NCBI GenBank assembly: GCA_903859075.1
Contig: CAIOLF010000017.1
Span: forward strand, 1-5,041
Source: Candidatus Buchananbacteria bacterium
GTDB taxonomy: Bacteria > Patescibacteriota > Patescibacteriia > 2-01-FULL-39-33
Direction: 5' to 3'
DNA: 5,041 nucleotides
Under the pieces are notes generated by a model. It made no database searches, was not told where the DNA came from, and saw only the letters and a list, made by a program, of their open reading frames with translations. The position numbers were made by a program, and so were the translations under genes. This document shows, in pieces, positions 1 to 5,041 of the stretch (within the stretch, counting starts at the first letter, position 1; the number at the start of each line of letters is the position of its first letter).

Positions 1-806
1 AACTGATAATACTTATCAGTGGACTCCATGTCCGGCGCGGAAATAATCAGCGGCGTCCTGGCTTCGTCGATTAAGATCGAGTCGACTTCATCGACGATGG
101 AGTAGTACAGTGGCCGCTGCGCCATATCTTCTACCGACATTACCATGTTATCGCGCAGATAATCAAAGCCGAATTCATTATTGGTGCCATAGAGCACGTC
201 ACAGGCATAAGCCTCACGCCTGGTGCAGGGCGTTAAGTTTTGGACGTCCAGCATCTCATCGCCCGCCTTCGCTGAAGCTTCGTCGAGCAAGCCCTCTGCT
301 TTAGAGCTATTTCCAACAAAGCGATATGATTTTTCATGCTGGATGCAGCTGACCGAGAGTCCCAAAAAATCATAAATTTTCCCCATCCAATCGGCATGGA
401 TGCGCGCCAAATAATCATTGACCGTCACCAGATGCACGCCCTTGCCGGTGAGCGCATTGAGATACAGCGGACAGACAGCGGACAGTGTCTTGCCTTCACC
501 AGTACGCATTTCCGCGATGTGGCCGCGGTGCAAAGTGATGCCGCCAATCAGCTGGACATCGAAATGCCTCTGGCCGATGACGCGCTTACTGGCCTCACGC
601 GCGGTGGCGTATGCTTCCGGTAAAATATCATCCAGAGTTTTTCCGACAGCCAGCTCATCTTTGAATTTTTGCGTCTGCTTTTTTAGCTCTTCATCGGATA
701 AAGCGGAAAGCTGCGGCTCCAGCGCATTTATCTTGGCCACAACAGTTTCCAATTCAGCCAGCACTTTTTTATTCGGATCGCCTAAGATTTTGTTTAAAAA
801 TGACAT
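1..806 (-). CDS. secA: Protein translocase subunit SecA, N-terminal part (cut by window edge)
   Basis: SecA is the cytoplasmic ATPase motor that pushes preproteins through SecYEG. The reading frame is open from ATG at 806 to the left edge, giving 268 residues, about a third of a normal SecA. Visible are the N-terminal helix (MSFLNKILG), the approach to the nucleotide site (IGGITLHRGHIAEM, 87-100), Walker A (MRTGEGKTL, 100-108), VTVNDYLA (127-134), YGTNNEFGFDYLRDNM (206-221) and the Walker B/DEVD segment running into DSILIDEARTPLIIS (about 237-256). Between GLSVS (149-153) and RREAYACD (196-203) lie 42 residues, roughly 30 more than I recall for E. coli SecA, so there is a lineage-type insertion in the first nucleotide-binding domain. 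The start is the natural SecA N-terminus. No Shine-Dalgarno is visible, but a promoter lies just upstream. The family call is near certain from the motifs; the preprotein-binding and C-terminal regions are outside the window. Confidence 0.97.
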   Translation of the reverse strand, partial: MSFLNKILGDPNKKVLAELETVVAKINALEPQLSALSDEELKKQTQKFKDELAVGKTLDDILPEAYATAREASKRVIGQRHFDVQLIGGITLHRGHIAEMRTGEGKTLSAVCPLYLNALTGKGVHLVTVNDYLARIHADWMGKIYDFLGLSVSCIQHEKSYRFVGNSSKAEGLLDEASAKAGDEMLDVQNLTPCTRREAYACDVLYGTNNEFGFDYLRDNMVMSVEDMAQRPLYYSIVDEVDSILIDEARTPLIISAPDMESTDKYYQ

Positions 807-831
807 AAAAATGATTAAAATTGATACCAAT

Positions 832-860
832 ATTCTAGCATTTAAGCGCTTATTAATCAA
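832..860 (-). promoter_or_regulatory. sigma70-type promoter of secA (extended -10)
   Basis: On the minus strand there is a -35 TTGATT (855-860), a 17-nt spacer and a -10 TAGAAT (832-837), preceded by TGC (838-840), which gives an extended -10. The -10 differs from TATAAT at one base and the spacing is ideal. An A at 825, seven nt downstream of the -10, is the likely start site, leaving a leader of about 19 nt before the secA ATG. The promoter lies directly after the hpf terminator, which supports secA being a separate transcription unit. The start site is inferred from spacing only. Confidence 0.7.
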
Positions 861-865
861 GCGCT
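845..865. repeat. Inverted repeat over the secA -35 region
   Basis: Perfect 7-bp arms, AGCGCTT (845-851) and AAGCGCT (859-865), flank a 7-nt AT-rich centre. Each arm contains the self-palindrome AGCGCT, and the two palindromes are 15 bp apart centre to centre. The repeat covers the -35 hexamer and part of the promoter spacer, where a repressor operator would sit. It has no T-tract, so it is not a terminator. An operator role is an inference; a chance repeat is possible. Confidence 0.45.
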
Positions 866-875
866 GAAATTAACT

Positions 876-902
876 AAAAAAACCCCGCCGTAACGGGGTT
901 TT
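876..902 (-). terminator. Rho-independent terminator after hpf
   Basis: A 9-bp stem (879-887 with 894-902, core CCCCG/CGGGG) encloses a 6-nt loop (888-893). In the minus direction it is followed by a run of seven T (882 down to 876). It starts 16 nt after the hpf stop codon, so it closes the cell-wall and hpf transcription unit ahead of the secA promoter. On the plus strand only four T follow the stem and no gene ends there. Confidence 0.9.
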
Positions 903-917
903 AGATTACTCAAAAAA

Positions 918-1220
918 TCATTTCTGGTGCGTTTCTTTATACTTTACCAATTCATTTTTTATCTTATCCTTGGCTTCCGTGATTGATTTATATAAATCAT
1001 CGGTCTCGGCGACAGCATATAAATTTTTTTTCGGCACCGACAAATTTATTTCCGCCCGGAAAATGTTGCCCTTATGATGATGGCTGGTGGTAATTCCCAC
1101 CTCCACATCCGCCTCAATAATATTATCAAAATATTTTTTCAATCCTTCGATTTTTTCTCTGGCCGTGGACTCAATCGCCGGAGTCAATTCCATTTTTGTC
1201 GCTTTGATGGTGATTTGCAT
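918..1220 (-). CDS. hpf: Ribosome hibernation promoting factor, short form (HPF/RaiA family)
   Basis: This 100-residue protein has the length and pattern of short HPF/YfiA proteins: an opening strand MQITIKATKMELTP, a first helix (about 15-30), strands containing ADVEVGITT and FRAEINLSVP, then the typical second helix start YAVAETDDLYKSI (68-80) and a lysine-rich helix to the C-terminus. The family binds the 30S decoding region and inactivates or protects ribosomes in starvation. There is no C-terminal dimerisation domain as in long HPF (about 190 residues), so 100S dimer formation by this protein alone is not expected. The gene lies 32 nt after murB and is followed by a terminator, so it is probably the last gene of the mur unit. 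It ends in TGA, the only TGA stop in the window. No Shine-Dalgarno is visible before its ATG. hpf next to secA is a common arrangement in other phyla. The split between hpf and raiA naming is not resolvable from sequence alone. Confidence 0.9.
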   Translation of the reverse strand: MQITIKATKMELTPAIESTAREKIEGLKKYFDNIIEADVEVGITTSHHHKGNIFRAEINLSVPKKNLYAVAETDDLYKSITEAKDKIKNELVKYKETHQK

Positions 1221-1252
1221 ACTCGCAATATTAATAATTAATAAATAATAAT

Positions 1253-2206
1253 TTAAAATCCAATGTACTCAATTTCTTCCTGCAATTGGATCCCGAATTT
1301 ATCCCGCACTTGCTGCTTGATAAAAGATATCAGCATTATAACATCCTCCGCTGACGCTTGGCCAGTATTAATGATTATCCCGGCGTGTTCTTCGCTGACT
1401 TTAGCTCCGCCAATAGTCTTGCCTTTCAGATCGCACTGGTCAATCAGCCAGGCGGAGGGAATTTTTTTGTACTCTACAAATTGATCCGACAGCTCCGAAA
1501 ATTTATTTTTAAACTCCTTGATTTTGCTCTCGCTGAGTTCAATATTCTTAAAAGCGCTGCCGGCGGAAAATCCGTTGAATTTACTGTCTCTTTTTTTAAT
1601 ATTTTCTCTAATAGTCGCTTTTGCTTGTTCGATGGCCTCGGCCGCTGCCTTCTTTAATTCTAAAATCACCAAAAAAATAATATCCAAATTTTTCTTCCCG
1701 CTAGAGCTAGCCTCCTTTAAAAATGAAGTCCGATAGCCAAAACAGCAATCTTTATTTTTTAGTCTTTTAATTTTTTCGCTTCTAATAACGCCTACTTCTT
1801 TGACACTTTGCGACATTTCGCCGCCGTAGGCGCCGGCATTATTATGCACTGCGCCGCCAACGGTTCCCGGTATCCCGGCTGCCCACTCCAGGCCCAACAA
1901 TCCCGCTCCCAACGTCTCTCCTATGGCTTTTGACAGCGCTGTGCCCGCTCCAATTTCTGCGGTATTATTTTTTATCTTAACATAGCTATTATTCAATTTA
2001 ATCACCACGCCGGCAAAGCCCTGATCGCTTACTAAAATATTGCTGCCGCCGCCTAAAATAAAAAATTCCAATTTATTTTTTTTGGCAGAAGCCAGCGCTT
2101 CTTGCAATTCTTCCAAATCGTTTGCCACGACAAAATATCTCGCCGGACCGCCGATGTGGAAAGTGGTATAATCTTTAAGTGAGATATTTTCTTTTATTTC
2201 CAGCAT
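1253..2206 (-). CDS. murB: UDP-N-acetylenolpyruvoylglucosamine reductase (MurB, type II)
   Basis: MurB is the FAD- and NADPH-dependent cytoplasmic enzyme that reduces UDP-GlcNAc-enolpyruvate to UDP-MurNAc. The 317 residues show TTFHIGGPARY (14-24), the FAD-binding GGGSNILVS (52-60), EWAAGIPGTVGG (107-118) and NNAGAYGGEM (122-131), FGYRTSFL (156-163, with the conserved Tyr158-Arg159), and SAGSAFKN (214-221), whose Ser217 matches the proton-donating serine. These are followed by SAWLIDQCDLKG (251-262), IGGAKVSEEHAG (265-276) and the terminal LQEEIEYIG with the conserved Glu311. The extra Tyr-loop segment of E. coli-type (type I) MurB is absent, which places it with type II enzymes of B. subtilis type. 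The length is normal and no catalytic residue appears missing. The start follows the stop of the 47-residue ORF by 3 nt, so translation is probably coupled. A GAGG lies about 21 nt upstream, too far to serve as a standard ribosome binding site. Confidence 0.97.
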   Translation of the reverse strand: MLEIKENISLKDYTTFHIGGPARYFVVANDLEELQEALASAKKNKLEFFILGGGSNILVSDQGFAGVVIKLNNSYVKIKNNTAEIGAGTALSKAIGETLGAGLLGLEWAAGIPGTVGGAVHNNAGAYGGEMSQSVKEVGVIRSEKIKRLKNKDCCFGYRTSFLKEASSSGKKNLDIIFLVILELKKAAAEAIEQAKATIRENIKKRDSKFNGFSAGSAFKNIELSESKIKEFKNKFSELSDQFVEYKKIPSAWLIDQCDLKGKTIGGAKVSEEHAGIIINTGQASAEDVIMLISFIKQQVRDKFGIQLQEEIEYIGF

Positions 2207-2209
2207 AAA

Positions 2210-2353
2210 TTAAGATTTTTTCTTTTTCCTCACTAAATATCCCGTCGCTTCCAGCGCTTTTTTCTGCGCGGCAAAACCTGGCCCTTTAATAAGCTTTTTC
2301 TTTCTCCGCGGCTTTTCCAGATCAGTTTGGATTCTGTCCAAATCAACGGGCAT
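2210..2353 (-). CDS. Small basic protein of unknown function between murC and murB
   Basis: I do not recognise this 47-residue protein. It has 15 Lys/Arg and 5 Asp/Glu, giving a net charge near +10, and no Cys or Trp. In order there is an N-terminal segment holding four of the five acidic residues (MPVDLDRIQTDLE, 1-13), a basic patch KPRRKKKLIK (14-23), a GPGF turn (24-27), a probable short helix AAQKKALEA (28-36) and the tail GYLVRKKKKS (38-47). There is no membrane segment or signal peptide, so a cytoplasmic nucleic-acid- or ribosome-binding role is conceivable but unproven. Its ATG is the only one after an in-frame TAA at 2384-2386. It starts 19 nt after the murC stop and ends 3 nt before the murB ATG (TAATTTATG). 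It fills a gap that would otherwise be about 160 nt in a tightly packed operon. The coding call rests on this fit and on protein-like composition; a non-coding spacer is the alternative. Confidence 0.6.
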   Translation of the reverse strand: MPVDLDRIQTDLEKPRRKKKLIKGPGFAAQKKALEATGYLVRKKKKS

Positions 2354-2372
2354 AATTATTAATTCATAATTC

Positions 2373-3755
2373 TTAATCCTTAATTAATTTTTTAGCTACC
2401 TCATAAATATCCCCCGCTCCCAGCACCAAGACCAAATCAAATTCATGAACAACTTTTTTGATCAGAATTTCGCACTCGCTCAGATCACCGCCATAGACGG
2501 CGTCCACGCCGTTATTTTTTATAGCTATAGCCAACTTCTCTCCGCTAACATCAAAATCAGAGGGATTTTCGCGGCCGACCACATAATAAATATCAGGAAT
2601 AATCACTTTGTCGGCGGCAGAAAAGCTGGCGGCAAATTGATCAAAAAAATTCTTGGTACGATTGTATTGATGGGGCTGGAAAACCGCCAAAATCTTCTGC
2701 TGCGGATAAAATTCCCGCGCCGCGGCAATAGTTTTTTGTACTGCGTCCGGTGTATGGGCGTAGTCAGCTATTATTTCCGCCTGTCCGTATTTTCCCAGGT
2801 GATCAAAACGGCGCCAAGCGCCTTTAAAAGTAGCCAAAGATTTTCTAATTTGCTCCGCATCTATTCCCAGCGACCTGGCCGCAGAGAAAGCAGCTAAGGC
2901 GTCATAAATATTGTGCCGGCCGGGAATTAGCAATTCAATTTCCGCTTCCAGCTTATCGCCATGCCAAATTTCAAATATCTGTTTTTGATTTTGCACCCGA
3001 ATATTTCTGGCAACATAATCCACATCGCCGCCTAGAGCATAAGCCACGATTTTTGCGGCGCATTTTTCGGCCACCGCCAAACAATTTTTATCATCTCCGT
3101 TTATTATTAAATATCCTTCAGCCGGAATCCTCACCGCATAATCAGCGAATGCGGAGACATAATCCGCCTCGTCTTTATAATAATCAAGATGGTCTAAATT
3201 AATGTTGGTAATTACTGCGAGATATGGAGAATAACTCACAAAAGCGCGGCGATACTCGTCGCTCTCATAGACGAAATACTTGCTATCCCCCACTCGCCAA
3301 TTGCCTTCCAAAAATCTCGCCCGGCTGCCGAGCACGACTGTCGGATCATAAGCGGCATCAATTAAAATCTGGGCGATCATCGCCGTGGTCGTCGTCTTGC
3401 CGTCGGTGCCGGATACTGCCACGCCGTATCTGTCCTGTGTCAGCAACCCCAGAAATTGCGGATAAGTGATAATCGGGATATTTAATTCTTTGGCTCTGAT
3501 AATTTCGGGATTATCATCAGGCACGGCCACCGAACGGACGATTAAGCTGATTTTCTCGGTAATATTTTCGGCGTCATGCGGCACATGTACCGATATGCCA
3601 TGATCACGCAGATCATTGACTATCTCCCCTTCGGCCGCATCCGAACCCTCAACCAAAAAATGCCGGACATGGGCGATGCCGGCTGCCGCGGATATTCCAA
3701 TACCGCCAATACCTATGAAATAGACTTTATTAACTTTATTAAGATTTATAACCAT
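2373..3755 (-). CDS. murC: UDP-N-acetylmuramate--L-alanine ligase (MurC)
   Basis: MurC is the ATP-dependent cytoplasmic ligase that adds L-alanine to UDP-MurNAc, the first peptide step of peptidoglycan synthesis. The 460 residues cover all three Mur ligase domains: an N-terminal UDP-binding Rossmann fold (VYFIGIGGIGISAAAG, 11-26; VEGSD, 35-39), a central ATPase domain with P-loop SGTDGKTTTT (115-124), YESDEYRRAF (163-172), ITNINLDHLDYY (182-193) and PGRHNIYDALAA (278-289), and a C-terminal domain with GAWRRFDHLG (312-321), DYAHTPDAV (331-339), VFQPHQYNRT (358-367) and LGAGDIYEVA (445-454). The GIGGIG, QPH and GAGDI motifs mark it as MurC and not MurD, E or F. Two positions are unusual: Asp118 stands where MurC normally has His in GTHGKT, and HTP (334-336) replaces HHP, giving a form usual in MurE. 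The ATG is the first after an in-frame stop in the AT-rich spacer; no Shine-Dalgarno is seen. Mpl-type ligase is a less likely alternative. Confidence 0.93.
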   Translation of the reverse strand: MVINLNKVNKVYFIGIGGIGISAAAGIAHVRHFLVEGSDAAEGEIVNDLRDHGISVHVPHDAENITEKISLIVRSVAVPDDNPEIIRAKELNIPIITYPQFLGLLTQDRYGVAVSGTDGKTTTTAMIAQILIDAAYDPTVVLGSRARFLEGNWRVGDSKYFVYESDEYRRAFVSYSPYLAVITNINLDHLDYYKDEADYVSAFADYAVRIPAEGYLIINGDDKNCLAVAEKCAAKIVAYALGGDVDYVARNIRVQNQKQIFEIWHGDKLEAEIELLIPGRHNIYDALAAFSAARSLGIDAEQIRKSLATFKGAWRRFDHLGKYGQAEIIADYAHTPDAVQKTIAAAREFYPQQKILAVFQPHQYNRTKNFFDQFAASFSAADKVIIPDIYYVVGRENPSDFDVSGEKLAIAIKNNGVDAVYGGDLSECEILIKKVVHEFDLVLVLGAGDIYEVAKKLIKD

Positions 3756-3822
3756 TATTTTAATAAAATTTTAAATTTATCATTTTTAAATTCAATTTAA
3801 ATTTTAAATTTTAAATTAAAAA
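3756..3822. repeat. A+T-only spacer with heptamer repeats between murG and murC
   Basis: Of 67 bases only two are not A or T on the plus strand (C at 3781 and 3793). At 3799-3817 the unit AAATTTT is repeated about 2.7 times, and further AAATTT and TTTAAA palindromes fill the rest. On the minus strand TTGAAT (3790-3795) and TAAAAT (3768-3773) are 16 nt apart and could form an internal promoter for murC, but in such biased sequence this match is weak evidence. No gene or strong hairpin is seen. Confidence 0.6.
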
Positions 3823-4884
3823 CTACTGCTTGGCAATCTCTAATAATAGCCCCGCTATCCGCGCCGCGCCGTCATAAGGCATCATCTTGGCGATATTGCG
3901 CGAAAGGTTTTCCCGCTGACTCTCATCATAGAGCAAACCCTTGATCACGGAAATAAACATCTCCGGGGTCAGCGACTCCTGCGACAGCATATAGGCGGCG
4001 TTTGATTTCTGAAAGTATTGGGCGTTGAATTCTTGATGCGTCCTGGGTATCGGGATGATAATAGTCGGCTTGGCCATAATAATGCTTTCCGAAGTAGTCG
4101 AGAGTCCGCCGCGGCTGACAATCAAATCGGCCGAACACATTGCTTCCGTCATGCCATTGGCTAAAAACTCAAACTGGTGATAGCCATCGGCTTCTACGTC
4201 GATTTTTTTGCCCTTTCCGGTAATGTGGATAATTTGGCAGAATTGCAATAAATCAGCCAATGATTTTTCCACTATCTCGTTTATTTTTATCGCCCCGGTA
4301 CCGCCGCCAAGAATCAGCAATGTCGGCAAATCCGCTTTGAGGCTAAAAAATTGGCCGGACGCTTTAGGATCGCAATCATAAAACTCCCGCCTTACGGCAT
4401 TGCCGGTCAGTACCGTCTTGTTTGGAAAAAAATCCTTGAGTGAAATCTCAAAAGAGACGGTAATGCGGGTGGCAATATTGGCCATTAACTTATTGGCAAG
4501 CCCCGGAATGATATCTTGCTGATGAATGAGCACCGGGATGCGACGGAGCCAAGCGGCCCAAGCGACCGGTACGCCGACAAAAGCGCCGGCAATCATCACG
4601 GCATTAGGCCGGAATTTTCCCAAGATAAAATATGACTGCGCAAAGCCCCAAAAAACCTTGAAGGGATCAATTAAGTTGCGTAAATCAAAATAGCGCCGCC
4701 ACTTGCCGGAGGTAATAGCGCGGAAAGGTATCTTATAGCTCTCAACCACGGCTTTTTCCGGACCGTCTGACGTACCGACAAAAAGAAACTCCGTCTCCGG
4801 GCGAATTTTTTTTATTTCCTGATAAGTAGCGACCAGCGGACTCACCGAGCCCATGGTGCCGCCGCCGGATAGTAAGATTCGCAT
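3823..4884 (-). CDS. murG: Lipid II synthase MurG (UDP-GlcNAc:lipid I GlcNAc transferase)
   Basis: MurG is the peripheral inner-membrane GT-B glycosyltransferase that adds GlcNAc to lipid I to form lipid II. I place the start at 4884, giving 353 residues beginning MRILLSGGGT, the normal family length and N-terminus. An ATG at 4956 would add 24 residues lying over the end of ftsW and is rejected. Features are the first glycine-rich loop GGGTMGSVSP (7-16), HQQDIIPGLANK (121-132), GNAVRREF (161-168), the second-domain loop LGGGTGAIKINE (192-203), and the UDP-GlcNAc-binding segment SRGGLSTTSES (257-267) with Glu266, followed by PRTHQEFNAQYF (280-291). The first loop departs from the usual GGTGGH: Met11 replaces a Gly and Ser13 replaces the normally conserved His. 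Gene order (13 nt after ftsW, upstream of murC) matches the dcw cluster. It ends in TAG. No Shine-Dalgarno is visible. Confidence 0.95.
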   Translation of the reverse strand: MRILLSGGGTMGSVSPLVATYQEIKKIRPETEFLFVGTSDGPEKAVVESYKIPFRAITSGKWRRYFDLRNLIDPFKVFWGFAQSYFILGKFRPNAVMIAGAFVGVPVAWAAWLRRIPVLIHQQDIIPGLANKLMANIATRITVSFEISLKDFFPNKTVLTGNAVRREFYDCDPKASGQFFSLKADLPTLLILGGGTGAIKINEIVEKSLADLLQFCQIIHITGKGKKIDVEADGYHQFEFLANGMTEAMCSADLIVSRGGLSTTSESIIMAKPTIIIPIPRTHQEFNAQYFQKSNAAYMLSQESLTPEMFISVIKGLLYDESQRENLSRNIAKMMPYDGAARIAGLLLEIAKQ

Positions 4885-4897
4885 ATTGTAAAAATTA

Positions 4898-5041
4898 TTA
4901 TCTTGAATTTTGTTTGGAAATATTAGCCAAGATTCCTGTCGCCGCCAAACAGACAATCAGCGCCGTGCCGCCGTAAGAAATAAACGGCAAAGGAATGCCG
5001 GTGAGCGGCAAAATGCCGATAATCGCGCCAATATTAAAAAA
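4898..5041 (-). CDS. ftsW: SEDS-family peptidoglycan polymerase FtsW, C-terminal end (cut by window edge)
   Basis: The last 47 residues and TAA stop of a gene that enters from the right edge. The segment GILPLTGIPLPFISYGGTA (9-27 of the visible part) is the signature of the last two transmembrane helices of SEDS proteins (FtsW, RodA, SpoVE), followed by a hydrophobic helix (LIVCLAATGILANI) and a short polar tail, SKQNSR. FtsW is the integral membrane glycan polymerase that uses lipid II at the division septum with its partner class B PBP. The motif alone does not separate FtsW from RodA; the position directly upstream of murG, with a 13-nt gap, favours FtsW as in dcw clusters. Most of the protein is outside the window. 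Confidence 0.85.
   Translation of the reverse strand, partial: FFNIGAIIGILPLTGIPLPFISYGGTALIVCLAATGILANISKQNSR

Noticed and set aside
336..867. Plus-strand open frames of 95 and 149 codons opposite secA.
   Set aside because: They lie antisense to clear SecA coding sequence and show no recognisable domain; the longer one even runs through the secA promoter.
911..920. Possible reading of TGA as glycine (code 25), which would extend hpf by four residues.
   Set aside because: No in-frame TGA occurs inside any of the seven genes, glycine is encoded by GGN throughout, and hpf ends at a normal family length.
2359..2367. A start-stop mini-ORF (ATG AAT TAA) with an AAGGA nine nt upstream, between murC and the small ORF.
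   Set aside because: It is two codons in AT-rich sequence and easily due to chance; there is no sign of attenuation hairpins around it.
2445..2897. Plus-strand 150-codon open frame.
   Set aside because: It is antisense to the conserved C-terminal domain of MurC and has no family features.
3926..4138. Minus-strand 70-codon open frame inside murG.
   Set aside because: It is an alternative frame of the conserved UDP-GlcNAc-binding region of MurG.
4885..4956. A 24-residue N-terminal extension of murG from an upstream ATG at 4956.
   Set aside because: It overlaps the end of ftsW in another frame and precedes the standard MurG N-terminus (MRILLSGGGT); family length fits the ATG at 4884.

Overview
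The window is a compact bacterial segment with every supported gene on the minus strand. Read in the direction of transcription (right to left) the order is ftsW (3' end only), murG, murC, a 47-residue basic ORF, murB, hpf, a Rho-independent terminator, a promoter, and secA (first 268 residues, running off the left edge). Motif variants in MurG, MurC and SecA, very AT-rich spacers between genes of moderate GC, and the absence of clear Shine-Dalgarno sequences suggest an uncultured small-genome lineage. Candidatus Patescibacteria (CPR) is my best guess, by inference and not by a database match. The standard bacterial code fits: no in-frame TGA lies inside any gene, and hpf ends at TGA. This argues against the UGA=Gly code of Gracilibacteria/Absconditabacteria.

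Positions 4898-5041 hold the C-terminal end of an FtsW/RodA-family lipid II polymerase. After 13 nt comes murG (3823-4884), then a 67-nt almost pure A+T spacer, murC (2373-3755), a 19-nt spacer, the small ORF (2210-2353), 3 nt, murB (1253-2206), a 32-nt AT-rich spacer and hpf (918-1220). A terminator at 876-902 closes this unit. A well-formed sigma70-type promoter (832-860) then starts secA with a predicted leader of only about 19 nt.

MurB and MurC act in the cytoplasmic part of peptidoglycan precursor synthesis: MurB makes UDP-MurNAc and MurC adds L-Ala. MurG adds GlcNAc to lipid I on the membrane to give lipid II, and FtsW polymerises lipid II at the septum. The set is a reduced dcw-type division and cell-wall cluster. 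HPF, a ribosome hibernation factor, sits at the end of the unit next to secA, a neighbour pairing also common in Firmicutes.

I see no mobile element, CRISPR array, RNA gene or obvious new multi-gene system. The best leads are the unrecognised 47-residue protein tightly coupled to murB, the motif substitutions in MurC and MurG, the insertion in SecA, and a palindromic repeat overlapping the secA promoter.
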